Assembly (NCBI GenBank): GCA_024235415.1
Contig: JACKML010000009.1
Span: forward strand, 61,766-125,765
Reading direction: 5' to 3'
DNA from: Chromatiaceae bacterium
Lineage (GTDB): Bacteria > Pseudomonadota > Gammaproteobacteria > Chromatiales > Chromatiaceae
DNA: 64,000 nt
Positions 1-8,272 of this stretch are shown one piece after another. Position numbers and translations under genes: made by a program. The notes beneath the pieces are model-generated. The model made no database searches. It was not told the DNA's origin and saw nothing but the letters and a program-made list of their open reading frames with translations. Each line of letters begins with the position of its first letter. Within the stretch, counting starts at the first letter, position 1.

Positions 1-487
1 CCAGGCGATTGGTCTGGCCACCGGCGATCCACGCGTGCGGCGTGAGCTTGTAGTCGATGCTGGGTGGGTTGATCATATTGATGCCGGTCGCGATCACCAG
101 GTGATCATAGTTCAACCAGCCGCCCTCTTTCAGGCGTACCCGTTTGCCGGCACCGTCGATCTTGTTCGCGCGGTCACGCACAACGTTGACCCCGTAAAAC
201 GAAGACAGACCGCCATAGTTCATCTTCAGTTCTTTGAGCGTGATACGCCGGTTCAACACCAGGTTGCTCAATACGCAGGAGGTGTGATTCGCGTTCGGGT
301 CGACCAGGGTGACATCGATGGTCCGGTCACTCCACATGCGCAGATACTTGGCGGCGGTGGCACCGGCAAAGCCGCCGCCAATCACGACCACATGCGGCGC
401 ACTGGCTGCCTTGACACCGGTCGGGGTGATAGAGACCGCGGCCGAAGCGCCACAGGCCTGCAGAAAACGTCTACGATTCATACTCAT
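1..487 (-). CDS. fccB: Flavocytochrome c sulfide dehydrogenase, flavoprotein subunit (partial, 3' end outside window)
   Basis: Reverse-strand reading from ATG at 487 gives about 162 residues before the window ends. The N-terminus MSMNRRRFLQACGAS carries a twin-arginine (RRxFL) export signal. It is followed by a dinucleotide-binding fold, VVVIGGGFAGATAAKYL, and then a stretch typical of FccB/SoxF (NHTSCVLSNLVLNRRITL, then YDHLVIATG). The protein should be exported folded with its FAD and oxidise sulfide in the periplasm, passing electrons to the cytochrome subunit encoded just upstream. A GGGAG ribosome site lies 8 nt before the start; a second ATG at 481 is possible. The catalytic C-terminal part is not visible. 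Confidence 0.9.
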   Translation of the reverse strand, partial: MSMNRRRFLQACGASAAVSITPTGVKAASAPHVVVIGGGFAGATAAKYLRMWSDRTIDVTLVDPNANHTSCVLSNLVLNRRITLKELKMNYGGLSSFYGVNVVRDRANKIDGAGKRVRLKEGGWLNYDHLVIATGINMINPPSIDYKLTPHAWIAGGQTNRL

Positions 488-500
488 TACGATATCTCCC

Positions 501-854
501 TTACCTGGACCGTCGGTCTTCGAATTCCGGCGCTTCATCGGCCTTGCCGGAGAGCGTCCCGAAATAGAGGGCGATACGCCTTACCTGGTCATCGGTATAA
601 CCGAGCGCCTGGTGGTCCATGATGTTTTCAGGCCGATCCTCCGAGCGCATGTCCATCAGATCCTCGTAGAGGTCCTTGTAGCTCTCGTCGGTGAGACCAT
701 CGATGTCGCCGACCGAATGGCCATTGGTGCCATGGCATTGCGCACATTGAGAGGCCAGCAGTCGATTGACCGTGAGGTCTTCGGCCTGCGCCTGCGGTGC
801 CACACTCGCGACGAGCGTGCCCAGGCACAGTGTCCTGAAGATGTTTGTTTTCAT
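501..854 (-). CDS. fccA: Flavocytochrome c sulfide dehydrogenase, cytochrome c subunit
   Basis: This 117-residue protein has a signal peptide (MKTNIFRTLCLGTLVASVAPQ, cleavage near AQA-ED) and one haem c attachment site, CAQCH, at residues 37-41. The Met residues of the C-terminal half (around MDMRSEDRPENIM) could supply the sixth haem ligand. It is a small single-haem partner, unlike the larger two-haem FccA known from Allochromatium vinosum. It sits 13 nt upstream of fccB, so the two are surely co-transcribed. The start at 854 was chosen over the longer frame (881) because AAAGGA lies 7 nt before it and the signal peptide begins there. Confidence 0.88.
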   Translation of the reverse strand: MKTNIFRTLCLGTLVASVAPQAQAEDLTVNRLLASQCAQCHGTNGHSVGDIDGLTDESYKDLYEDLMDMRSEDRPENIMDHQALGYTDDQVRRIALYFGTLSGKADEAPEFEDRRSR

Positions 855-944
855 TCGTTCGTCCTTTGGTCTGGGGGGCAAGGCGACTGACCTGCTACGG
901 ATTGGTACCCGACCCCATTTTCAAAAACCCAACCGCGTGTGCCG

Positions 945-950
945 ACTATA
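945..950 (-). promoter_or_regulatory. Candidate -10 element of the fccA-fccB promoter
   Basis: Read on the reverse strand, TATAGT lies about 90 nt upstream of the fccA start in an otherwise GC-rich stretch. No convincing -35 hexamer is present at 16-18 nt, which fits an activator-dependent promoter. The transcription start would fall near 938. Confidence 0.35.
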
Positions 951-1012
951 AGCACATTGATTCAGGTTAAAACGCACTGTCGCCGGGAACGTGACGCGCC
1001 TTGAGCCCAAGT

Positions 1013-1028
1013 TGTGAGGCCTGTCACA
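1013..1028. promoter_or_regulatory. CRP/Vfr-type box upstream of fccA
   Basis: TGTGA-GGCCTG-TCACA is a perfect match to the symmetrical CRP core (TGTGA-N6-TCACA). Its centre is about 82 bp upstream of the start predicted from the -10 at 945-950, a spacing known for class I CRP activation. The only gene it can serve is fccA, because ilvD ends, rather than begins, on the other side. Confidence 0.55.
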
Positions 1029-1113
1029 TACCCATACTAGTGGCGGGGACTTAACGGTTTCTTAAATAGGTCGCGGCAGATGGGAAGCAACTTCTCGAAT
1101 TGCAGCCGCCGGC

Positions 1114-1142
1114 AAGGAGGCGCGCATTGCACGCGCCCCCTT
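1114..1142 (-). terminator. Hairpin downstream of ilvD, possible terminator
   Basis: On the reverse strand AAGGGGGCGCG and CGCGCCTCCTT pair as an 11-bp stem (one G-T wobble) around the loop TGCAATG, about 60 nt after the ilvD stop. Only two T residues end the stem, so intrinsic termination is uncertain. Confidence 0.4.
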
Positions 1143-1204
1143 GGCATACGCAGCCAGGCGGCTGGGTGATTCAGGCGTTCAGTGCACCGCTCGGCGCTGC
1201 CGGA

Positions 1205-3058
1205 CTATCCGTCAAGCTGCGACAGATCACGCACCGCGCCACGCGCTGCCGAGGTGGTCAACGCCGCATAGGCGCGCAACGCCTGTGACACCTCGCGTTG
1301 ACGATTGGCTGGCCGCCACGCCCGCTCGCCGCGAGCCCGCATCGACAGCCGTCGCTCGGTGAGGGCGTCGTCACTGAGCACGACGCGGATCGAACGGTTC
1401 GGAATGTCGATCTCGATGGTATCGCCTTCTTCGACCAGACCGATGTTGCCACCCTCCGCGGCCTCGGGTGAGCAATGCCCGATCGACAGGCCCGAGGTGC
1501 CGCCTGAGAAGCGGCCGTCGGTGATCAGCGCACAGGCCTTGCCCAGTCCCTTGGATTTCAGGTAGCTGGTCGGGTACAACATCTCCTGCATACCTGGCCC
1601 GCCTTTTGGACCCTCGTAGCGGATCAGCACCACGTCGCCGGCCTTGATCCGGTCTCCCAGGATGGCCTCGACGGCGGCGTCCTGGCTCTCGAAGATGCGC
1701 GCCGGGCCGGCAAACTTGAGGATCGACTCGTCGACACCGGCAGTCTTCACAATGCAACCCTGCTCGGCGAGATTGCCGTACAGCACTGCCAGGCCACCAT
1801 CCTTGGAGTAGGCATGTTGGATATCACGGATGCAACCCGCGGCGCGGTCGAGGTCGAGATCCGGCCACTGGCTGTCCTGGCTGAACGCGACCTGCGTCGG
1901 TATTCCTCCGGGACCGGCCAGGTAGCGCCTGCCAGCTTCGGATTCCTGGTTGCGCATGACGTCCCAGGCATCCAGGCCGGCACCCATGCTGGCGCTGTGG
2001 ACCGTGTGGCAGTCGCGGTGGATCAACCCGCCGCGATCGAGCTCGGCGAGGATGCCGATCACGCCACCGGCGCGGTGCACGTCTTCCATGTGGTACTGCT
2101 GGGTCGCCGGCGCGACCTTGCACAGGTTCGGCACGCGACGACTCATGCGATCGATATCGGCCATCGTGAAATTCACCGCGCCCTCGTGCGCCGCGGCCAA
2201 CAGGTGCAACACCGTATTGGTGGAGCCACCCATCGCGATATCCAGCGCAATCGCGTTCTCGAACGCCTCGAATGTGGCGATGCTGCGCGGCAACACACTG
2301 GCGTCGTCCCGCTCGTAGTAACGCTTCGCCAGTTCCACCACCAGGCGGCCGGCCTCGAGGAACAGGTTCCGACGTTCGGCGTGGGTCGCCAGCAGTGAGC
2401 CATTGCCTGGCAGCGACAGGCCGAGCGCCTCGGTCAGGCAGTTCATCGAGTTTGCAGTGAACATACCGGAGCAGGACCCGCAGGTCGGGCACGCCGAGCG
2501 CTCGATCGCCGCGACATCCTCGTCGGACTCGTTCGGATCGGCCGCCGAGACCATCGCATCGACCAGGTCGAGTTTGACCTCTCCCTTTTTCGCCAGGCTG
2601 ACCTTGCCGGCCTCCATCGGCCCGCCGGAGACGAACACGGTCGGTATGTTCAGCCGCAGCGCCGCGTTGAGCATCCCCGGCGTGATCTTGTCGCAGTTGG
2701 AGATGCACACCAGTGCGTCGGCGCAATGCGCGTTGACCATGTATTCGACACTGTCGGCGATCAGGTCGCGCGAGGGCAGCGAGTACAGCATGCCGCCGTG
2801 TCCCATCGCGATGCCGTCGTCGACCGCGATGGTGTTGAATTCCTTGGCCACGCCACCGGCCTTCTCGATCTCACGCGCCACCAGCTGCCCAAGGTCCTTG
2901 AGGTGCACATGCCCGGGCACGAACTGGGTAAACGAGTTGGCGATCGCGATGATCGGTTTGTCGAAATCGCCTTCCTTCATTCCGGTGGCACGCCACAGCG
3001 CGCGGGCGCCGGCCATGTTGCGGCCATGGGTCGTGGTGCGGGAGCGATACTGGGGCAT
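1205..3058 (-). CDS. ilvD: Dihydroxy-acid dehydratase
   Basis: 617 residues, the usual length. The enzyme dehydrates 2,3-dihydroxy-isovalerate and the methylvalerate analogue, the third common step of valine and isoleucine synthesis, in the cytoplasm. Family landmarks are in place: D80-D81 in VDDGIAMGH, the iron-sulfur cysteine and carbamylated lysine region VCISNCDK (C122, D123, K124), and the cysteine-rich CPTCGSCSGMF at 190-200. Start at 3058 (MPQYRSRTTTHG) has GGAG 7 nt upstream and matches the family; the frame extends 32 residues further upstream without meaning. It is a single gene here, with no other ilv gene beside it, and is divergent from the TetR gene. Confidence 0.97.
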   Translation of the reverse strand: MPQYRSRTTTHGRNMAGARALWRATGMKEGDFDKPIIAIANSFTQFVPGHVHLKDLGQLVAREIEKAGGVAKEFNTIAVDDGIAMGHGGMLYSLPSRDLIADSVEYMVNAHCADALVCISNCDKITPGMLNAALRLNIPTVFVSGGPMEAGKVSLAKKGEVKLDLVDAMVSAADPNESDEDVAAIERSACPTCGSCSGMFTANSMNCLTEALGLSLPGNGSLLATHAERRNLFLEAGRLVVELAKRYYERDDASVLPRSIATFEAFENAIALDIAMGGSTNTVLHLLAAAHEGAVNFTMADIDRMSRRVPNLCKVAPATQQYHMEDVHRAGGVIGILAELDRGGLIHRDCHTVHSASMGAGLDAWDVMRNQESEAGRRYLAGPGGIPTQVAFSQDSQWPDLDLDRAAGCIRDIQHAYSKDGGLAVLYGNLAEQGCIVKTAGVDESILKFAGPARIFESQDAAVEAILGDRIKAGDVVLIRYEGPKGGPGMQEMLYPTSYLKSKGLGKACALITDGRFSGGTSGLSIGHCSPEAAEGGNIGLVEEGDTIEIDIPNRSIRVVLSDDALTERRLSMRARGERAWRPANRQREVSQALRAYAALTTSAARGAVRDLSQLDG

Positions 3059-3219
3059 CAGGGTCTCCAGAGAGATGAAGGTGGGAAAACATGCATTATG
3101 GCGCCTGACAGGCAGCGATGGAACGGCCAATACGGCACGCTTTGGTACGATCATCCGGCAGCCGGCTATACTTCCACTGTCAGCAAGTAACTCATACGTC
3201 CGTCCGATAAAGAGCCGTC

Positions 3220-3810
3220 ATGCCCAAGAAGAGCGAACGCACGCGCCAGAAGATCGTCGAGGCAGCCAACCGCCTTTTCTACCACAAGGGGTACAACCAG
3301 ACCTCGTTCAGCGATGTCGTGGACGCCGCCGGCGTACCTCGCGGCAACATCTATTACTACTTCAAGACCAAGGACGAGATCCTCGAGGCGGCAATCAAAC
3401 ACCGCACCGAGCGCATTGCGCAGATGCTCGAAGGCTGGACAGGCAGCTACCGCACACCGATCGACCGACTGCACCGCTTCATCGACATCCTGAGCAACAG
3501 CGCCGATGCGATCATGCGCTACGGCTGCCCGATGGGCACCCTCAATACCGAACTGGGCAAGGATCAGGGTGCGCTGCAGGAACAGGCGGAAAACCTGTTC
3601 AAGGTGTTCGAGAGCTGGCTGTCCGACCAGTTTGCCGAGCTGGGGTATGCCGGGCGCGCCCACGAACTCGCGCTGCGCCTGATGGCGCAGGGCCAGGGGA
3701 TCAGCGTCATGGCCCATGTCCACAATGACCCCGGGTTCCTGCGCCGCGAAAAGGAACGGCTGGCGCTGTGGCTCGACAAGCTCGCCGACGGCGATGATGA
3801 TTGCGCCTGA
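3220..3810 (+). CDS. TetR/AcrR family transcriptional regulator
   Basis: 196 residues. The N-terminal helix-turn-helix is typical (RQKIVEAANRLFYHKGYNQT, then VPRGNIYYYFKTKDEIL). The effector domain contains Cys103 in RYGCPMGTLN; a Cys in a similar place and setting acts as redox or electrophile sensor in NemR-like TetR proteins, so a reactive-species ligand is conceivable but unproven. The gene is divergent from ilvD and 77 bp upstream of a LysE-type exporter on the same strand, its most likely target. A TATACT -10-like hexamer at 3167-3172 has only a weak -35 partner. Confidence 0.88.
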   Translation: MPKKSERTRQKIVEAANRLFYHKGYNQTSFSDVVDAAGVPRGNIYYYFKTKDEILEAAIKHRTERIAQMLEGWTGSYRTPIDRLHRFIDILSNSADAIMRYGCPMGTLNTELGKDQGALQEQAENLFKVFESWLSDQFAELGYAGRAHELALRLMAQGQGISVMAHVHNDPGFLRREKERLALWLDKLADGDDDCA

Positions 3811-3887
3811 TCGGACACAACGCCGCAATCCTGTATCCAAGTGAAAACGCTGCCCCTGCAGGCAGGCACCGACCGAGATAGACAACC

Positions 3888-4535
3888 GTGGACCAACTGC
3901 TTCCCCCCTGGCCACTGCTCGCGGCATTCATCGCCGCCAGCCTGCTGCTGGCGGTGACGCCTGGACCAGGCGTCCTTTACATCGTCACGCGCAGCCTGGC
4001 CCAGGGCCGGCGCGCCGGCCTGGCCTCGGTCGCCGGCATTGCATTGGGCAACCTCGGCAACGCGATCGGCGCAGCCTTTGGCCTGGCCGCGTTGTTCGCG
4101 GTGTCGTCGGCCGCCTTTACGCTGGTTAAATACGCTGGGGCCGCCTACCTGGTCTACCTCGGCATCAAGGTCCTGCGCACGCGGCCCGCACCACGGCCGT
4201 CAGTCTCCCCACAAGCCGGCGCGTTGCAGCGGGTATTCCGCGACGGCCTGGTGGTGGCGCTGCTGAACCCTAAGACCACACTGTTTTTCGCGGCGTTCCT
4301 GCCGCAGTTCATGAGCATCGACGCGACGCCGATCGTACAGGGGGTGACGCTGGGCATGCTGTTCGTGGCCATCGCGGCGATTACCGATTCGATCTACGCC
4401 ATCGCCGCCGGCAGCATCGGCCCACGCCTGACGCGCACCGCACCCCTGCGATCACTGGGTCGTTATGTCAGCGGCACCACCTTTATCGGGTTGGGCGTGT
4501 TTGCCGCCCTGGCCGACGTGCGCCGTCCCGAATAG
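3888..4535 (+). CDS. LysE/RhtB family exporter
   Basis: 215 residues with about five to six membrane segments. The family signature LLLAVTPGPGVLYIVTRSLAQG at residues 19-40 is clear, as are GNLGNAIGAAFGLAAL and LLNPKTTLFFAAFLPQF. Family members pump amino acids or related metabolites out of the cell by proton exchange; the substrate cannot be told from sequence. The start is GTG at 3888, placed to keep the first membrane helix whole. It probably shares a transcript with, or is controlled by, the TetR gene just upstream. Confidence 0.88.
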   Translation: MDQLLPPWPLLAAFIAASLLLAVTPGPGVLYIVTRSLAQGRRAGLASVAGIALGNLGNAIGAAFGLAALFAVSSAAFTLVKYAGAAYLVYLGIKVLRTRPAPRPSVSPQAGALQRVFRDGLVVALLNPKTTLFFAAFLPQFMSIDATPIVQGVTLGMLFVAIAAITDSIYAIAAGSIGPRLTRTAPLRSLGRYVSGTTFIGLGVFAALADVRRPE

Positions 4536-4643
4536 ACCGCTGCCCGGGCAATTCGCCGCCACTTGGTGTACCGTCGAAGGCACACGCAGCACAAAGACCA
4601 CTGCCCGACCGTTCTGCGCCTCCTCGCCCTCCAGGGATCGCCA

Positions 4644-5294
4644 ATGTCAACGCTGCGCCTGCGCTACCACACCATCGAGTTCGGTGAACTCGATATCCAC
4701 GTGCGCATGTTGCGTGACAACCAGCAGTTCTCGGACCCCGACGGGGCTGCCGAACGCCTCGGCATATCCTCGGCGGCATGGCCGCTGTTCGGGATCGTCT
4801 GGGCATCCAGCGAGGTCCTGGCGCACCTGATGTTCGAATTCGAGATCGCCGGCAAACGCATTCTGGAGGTCGGGTGCGGCATCGGCCTCGCGAGTCTGGT
4901 GCTCAACCACCGCCTGGCCGACATCACCGCCACCGATCACCACCCCGCAGCAGAGGATTTCCTGCGCCGCAACGTTGAACTCAACGACGGCCACGACATC
5001 CCTTTCGTGCGCACCGGATGGGCGGACGAAGACAGCAGCCTGGGCCGCTTCGACCTGATCATCGGCAGCGACGTATTGTATGAACGCGCACACGTCGCCC
5101 TGCTTGCCGCGTTCATTCAACGCCACGCACAACCACATTGCGAGGTCGTCATCGTCGACCCCGGCCGCGGTCACCATGCCCAGTTCAGCAAGCGCATGAT
5201 GACCCTCGGTTACTCACACACACAGAGCAGACCGGCCGAACGCGACTACCAGGGCGCACCATTCAAGGGCCAGGTCCTGCGCTACGCGCGTTAG
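4644..5294 (+). CDS. Class I SAM-dependent methyltransferase (lysine-methyltransferase-like)
   Basis: 216 residues. S-adenosylmethionine-binding motif I is ILEVGCGIGLAS, the acidic loop is ITATDHH, and the later motif is FDLIIGSDVLYE. The WPLFGIVWASSEVLAHLM segment before motif I and the SDVLYE motif recall the METTL21/nicotinamide-N-methyltransferase-like family (PF10294), whose members often methylate protein lysines; the target here is unknown. ATG 4644 has AGGG 7 nt upstream. Its stop overlaps the stop of the convergent transglutaminase gene by 4 bp. Confidence 0.82.
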   Translation: MSTLRLRYHTIEFGELDIHVRMLRDNQQFSDPDGAAERLGISSAAWPLFGIVWASSEVLAHLMFEFEIAGKRILEVGCGIGLASLVLNHRLADITATDHHPAAEDFLRRNVELNDGHDIPFVRTGWADEDSSLGRFDLIIGSDVLYERAHVALLAAFIQRHAQPHCEVVIVDPGRGHHAQFSKRMMTLGYSHTQSRPAERDYQGAPFKGQVLRYAR

Positions 5295-6178
5295 ACCGGA
5301 CCTCCCTGCGGCGCATCGTCCGCGAGCTGTGTGATCTGCACATCGACAACGAGCTTTGGTGTACGCCCCTGTGGCCCGGTAAAACTCCCGGCCACCGGCG
5401 GTATCGCCTCCGGGTGTTGGTGCACAGCGACAGTGATGTGGTCGGGACCGACGATGCTCGCGGCGGTCGGATCGAAACCCTTCCACCCGGCGCCCGGCAG
5501 ATAGACCTCGGCCCAGGCATGGGATGAGGCGCCACCGCGTTCGGTACTCGGACCGTGCGAATAACCGCTGACGAAGCGCGCGGCGACTCCAAGCCGCCGG
5601 CAGGCCTCGACGAACAGCGCCGCCATGTCGCGGCAGGAGCCCCGACCCCTGCGCAGCAGCTCGGCGGGCGCCAGCACACCCGGCTTCTCCCGGATCTCGT
5701 ACTGCAGTTCGCCGTTGATCTGCCGGTTGATGCGATCGAGAACGGCATAGGTCTCGCTGCGACCATCGACGCTGCGGTACGTTGCCAGCCAGGCATCGAG
5801 GGCCGGATCGTTGGCATAGACCGGTTCGAGAAACGGCCGCAATGCAATGGTCTCTTCCGCCGAATACCGGAATGGCAGATACAGGGCATGCGGTTCGACC
5901 ACGAAATTGAGCGGCATGGTCTCGTACAGCTCGACCTCCAGACGGCTCTCGACCACCAGCTCCGATGCAGTTGCCCCGCCAAACGTCGCGATGGCCCGCA
6001 CGTTGTCGTAGTAGTCACGCTGCCAGGTGAGCACCGCGGTAGGCTCGATGCGCAGGGTCGAGGCCACGATGCGCACGTCATGACCTTCGCGCGGGCGCAG
6101 CAGCAGGGTGTGCGGCTCCAGCCGCACCTGGGCACTGAAGTCGTAGCGGGTAGTGTGTCGGATCTCGATACGTTTCAT
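5291..6178 (-). CDS. Transglutaminase-like cysteine protease family protein
   Basis: 295 residues. An N-terminal beta-rich domain (MKRIEIRHTTRYDFSAQVRL, residues 1-150) is the bacterial transglutaminase N-terminal domain. The catalytic domain follows, with Cys182 (RGRGSCRDMA), His220 (SSHAWAEVYLPG) and Asp236 (GFDPT), a full triad. Such proteins are thought to act as cytoplasmic peptidases or amide-bond-forming enzymes and are often found beside alpha-E and circularly permuted ATP-grasp proteins, which are absent here. No signal peptide. Confidence 0.85.
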   Translation of the reverse strand: MKRIEIRHTTRYDFSAQVRLEPHTLLLRPREGHDVRIVASTLRIEPTAVLTWQRDYYDNVRAIATFGGATASELVVESRLEVELYETMPLNFVVEPHALYLPFRYSAEETIALRPFLEPVYANDPALDAWLATYRSVDGRSETYAVLDRINRQINGELQYEIREKPGVLAPAELLRRGRGSCRDMAALFVEACRRLGVAARFVSGYSHGPSTERGGASSHAWAEVYLPGAGWKGFDPTAASIVGPDHITVAVHQHPEAIPPVAGSFTGPQGRTPKLVVDVQITQLADDAPQGGPV

Positions 6179-6281
6179 AGGAAATCAGGCGTTGGCGACG
6201 GAATGCCGCACGCGACCAATGTCCTCCAATTCGCTGCGCGTTACCACCGTTGCATATGCAACACCGGCACATTCACCGCGA

Positions 6282-7004
6282 TCAGTCGGGCCAGGTCGTC
6301 AGCTGCCGGTAGCCGCCATCGCGCATGACACTGGCCTTTGCGAGCAGGTCGCGCCACTCGCTGCTGATCGACATCAGCGCCGCCTCCGGTGCACCTGCGG
6401 CGCTGGCATCGAGCAGGCGCAGCGACATGCGCAAACGGTCACGCTGCGTAGCAATCGAAAACGCTGGCACATCACCCGACTGCCGGCGCCGTCGCTGCAA
6501 CAACTGCAGCGCCCGTTTCGCCCGCTCGATCTGATCACGCAGCGGCAGCGACAGGTCGAATCCGATCGCAACCCATGCCGCATCGCCGCCCAGCCATTGC
6601 GTATCGTCCAAGCCGAGAATCCGGGCCTCGGTTTCGACGTCACGCCAGACAAGGCGCCCCTCTCCAACCGGGTCATCGTCAGATGGATCAGGGGGGAACT
6701 TGTAGAAACCCCAACGCGCACCCAGGGCACATTCAATCAACACCTTGTCCTGATCGACCCGGCAATCGCCCTCGGGGCAATCGGCGGCACGCACCCAGGC
6801 CCGTGGATCAAGTTTCCACGCACAGAAATCACGATTCGGCGGGGCGCCATATTGCGTTTCGAGTTCCCGCCAGACAGTGTCGAAGGCCACCCACTCCGCC
6901 TGATAAAGCGGGTTACGGCGCAGGAACTCCCACGCCCATTGCGCCGCGCAGAGATGCTGCGTGAATGCATAATCCTGCGGATGGTCCCAACGGCGAAATT
7001 CCAT
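6282..7004 (-). CDS. DUF6499-type (transcriptional-regulator-like domain) protein
   Basis: 240 residues. The N-terminus RRWDHPQDYAF followed by QWAWEFLRRNPLYQAEW matches the DUF6499 'transcriptional regulator domain' seen at the head of many DUF2285 proteins, mostly in integrative elements. The middle has three closely spaced Cys residues (DCPEGDC, then IECA). The C-terminal third is helical and may be a degenerate DUF2285-like helix-turn-helix. It is divergent from argE with 60 bp between the starts. Function is unknown; a DNA-binding role is a domain-name inference only. Confidence 0.65.
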   Translation of the reverse strand: MEFRRWDHPQDYAFTQHLCAAQWAWEFLRRNPLYQAEWVAFDTVWRELETQYGAPPNRDFCAWKLDPRAWVRAADCPEGDCRVDQDKVLIECALGARWGFYKFPPDPSDDDPVGEGRLVWRDVETEARILGLDDTQWLGGDAAWVAIGFDLSLPLRDQIERAKRALQLLQRRRRQSGDVPAFSIATQRDRLRMSLRLLDASAAGAPEAALMSISSEWRDLLAKASVMRDGGYRQLTTWPD

Positions 7005-7064
7005 GTGTGGATGGTACCAGCAGGCCTACTGGACGCCCGCACACAGTTGGTTCACGCTTGGCGC

Positions 7065-8216
7065 ATGCAACAGCACCCCACCCTGATCGAAATGATGCGC
7101 CACCTCATCGGCTCGCCGTCGGTCAGCAGCGTCAGCCCGGAATGGGACAAGTCCAACGCCCAGGTCATCGATCACCTCGCCGGGTGGTGCGAGACGCTCG
7201 GGTTCCACGTCGAGCACCTGCCGATCGCCGGCCACCCGGGGAAGTTCAACCTGGTCGCCAGCGCCGGCAGCGGCCCCGACGGCCTGGTTCTGTCGGGCCA
7301 TACCGACACCGTGCCTTACGACGAGGCACGCTGGAGCAGCGATCCTTTCGGGCTGACCGAGCGCGATAACCGCTGGTATGGCCTGGGTACCTGCGACATG
7401 AAGGGCTTTTTCGCCGTCGCACTGGAGGCGATACGTGACTTCGACCTGTCGAAACTGACGCACCCGCTGATCCTGGTCGCCACCGCCGACGAGGAAAGCA
7501 GCATGTGCGGTGCCAAGGCACTGCTCGACACCCATCGCAGACTGGGGCGGCATGCAGTGATTGGCGAGCCGACCGGGATGCGGCCGATCCGCCTGCACAA
7601 GGGCATCGGCATGGAGGCGATACGCCTGACCGGACGCTCCGGCCACTCCAGCGATCCCGCGCTCGGCGTCAATGCGCTGGACGGAATGTACCTGGCGATG
7701 GCGGAACTGATCAGTTGGCGCAGCGAACTGCAGCAGCGTTACCGCAACCCGCTGTTCGCGGTCGATGTACCGACCATCAACCTCGGGCACATCCACGGCG
7801 GTGACAACCCAAACCGCATCTGTGCACATTGCGAACTGCATTTCGATATCCGTCCGCTACCCGGCATGGATCTCGCAGAACTGCGCGGTGAGATCGATCG
7901 CCGGATCGGCGCGCGCCTGCGCGACAGCGGGCTGCAGTTCGAACGTGTCTCGTTGTTCGAGGGTATCCCGGCGATGGATACGCCGGCAGAATCGCCAATA
8001 GTCAAAGCGGCGGAAGCATTGACGGGCGTCGCCGCCGGGGCTGTTGCATTTGGTACCGAAGGACCCTACCTGAACGCATTGGGAATGCAGACGGTGATCA
8101 TGGGGCCGGGCAGCATCGAACAGGCCCACCAACCCGACGAATACCTTGCACTCGATCAGATCGAACCGGCAAAGCGCATCCTGCGCGAACTGATCAGCCG
8201 TTTTTGCATGACCTGA
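7065..8216 (+). CDS. argE: Acetylornithine deacetylase
   Basis: 383 residues, the same length as E. coli ArgE. It is an M20-family metalloenzyme that removes the acetyl group from N-acetylornithine in arginine synthesis. Metal ligands and catalytic residues are visible in SGHTDTVPYDEARW, TADEESSMCGAKAL and GTEGPYLNALGMQ, with GPGSIEQAHQPDEYL near the end. The dimerisation domain spans the middle (SDPALGVNALDGMYLAM). ATG 7065 (MQQHPTLIEMM) was chosen by family length; the open frame reaches back much further. It lies directly before argA. Confidence 0.93.
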   Translation: MQQHPTLIEMMRHLIGSPSVSSVSPEWDKSNAQVIDHLAGWCETLGFHVEHLPIAGHPGKFNLVASAGSGPDGLVLSGHTDTVPYDEARWSSDPFGLTERDNRWYGLGTCDMKGFFAVALEAIRDFDLSKLTHPLILVATADEESSMCGAKALLDTHRRLGRHAVIGEPTGMRPIRLHKGIGMEAIRLTGRSGHSSDPALGVNALDGMYLAMAELISWRSELQQRYRNPLFAVDVPTINLGHIHGGDNPNRICAHCELHFDIRPLPGMDLAELRGEIDRRIGARLRDSGLQFERVSLFEGIPAMDTPAESPIVKAAEALTGVAAGAVAFGTEGPYLNALGMQTVIMGPGSIEQAHQPDEYLALDQIEPAKRILRELISRFCMT

Positions 8217-8272
8217 TCGCGACGACAGGCCACAATAAAAAGCATTCGACGGTTACAGAGCATGGCGCGCCA

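Larger units (their letters stand above)
855..1204. other. Intergenic region between fccA and ilvD
   Basis: 350 bp with no convincing gene. It holds the candidate fcc promoter (945-950), a CRP-type box (1013-1028), a TTGAT half-site like that of FNR at 957-961, and a hairpin that may end ilvD transcription (1114-1142). The short frames in it have no ribosome site and no recognisable protein. Confidence 0.7.

Noticed and set aside
957..970. FNR-type site TTGAT-N4-GTTAA upstream of fccA.
   Set aside because: Only one half-site matches and its place relative to the -10 does not suit FNR activation.
8204..8272. Longer argA start at ATG 8204 overlapping argE.
   Set aside because: The added 23 residues have no similarity to ArgA; homologues begin near the GTG at 8273.
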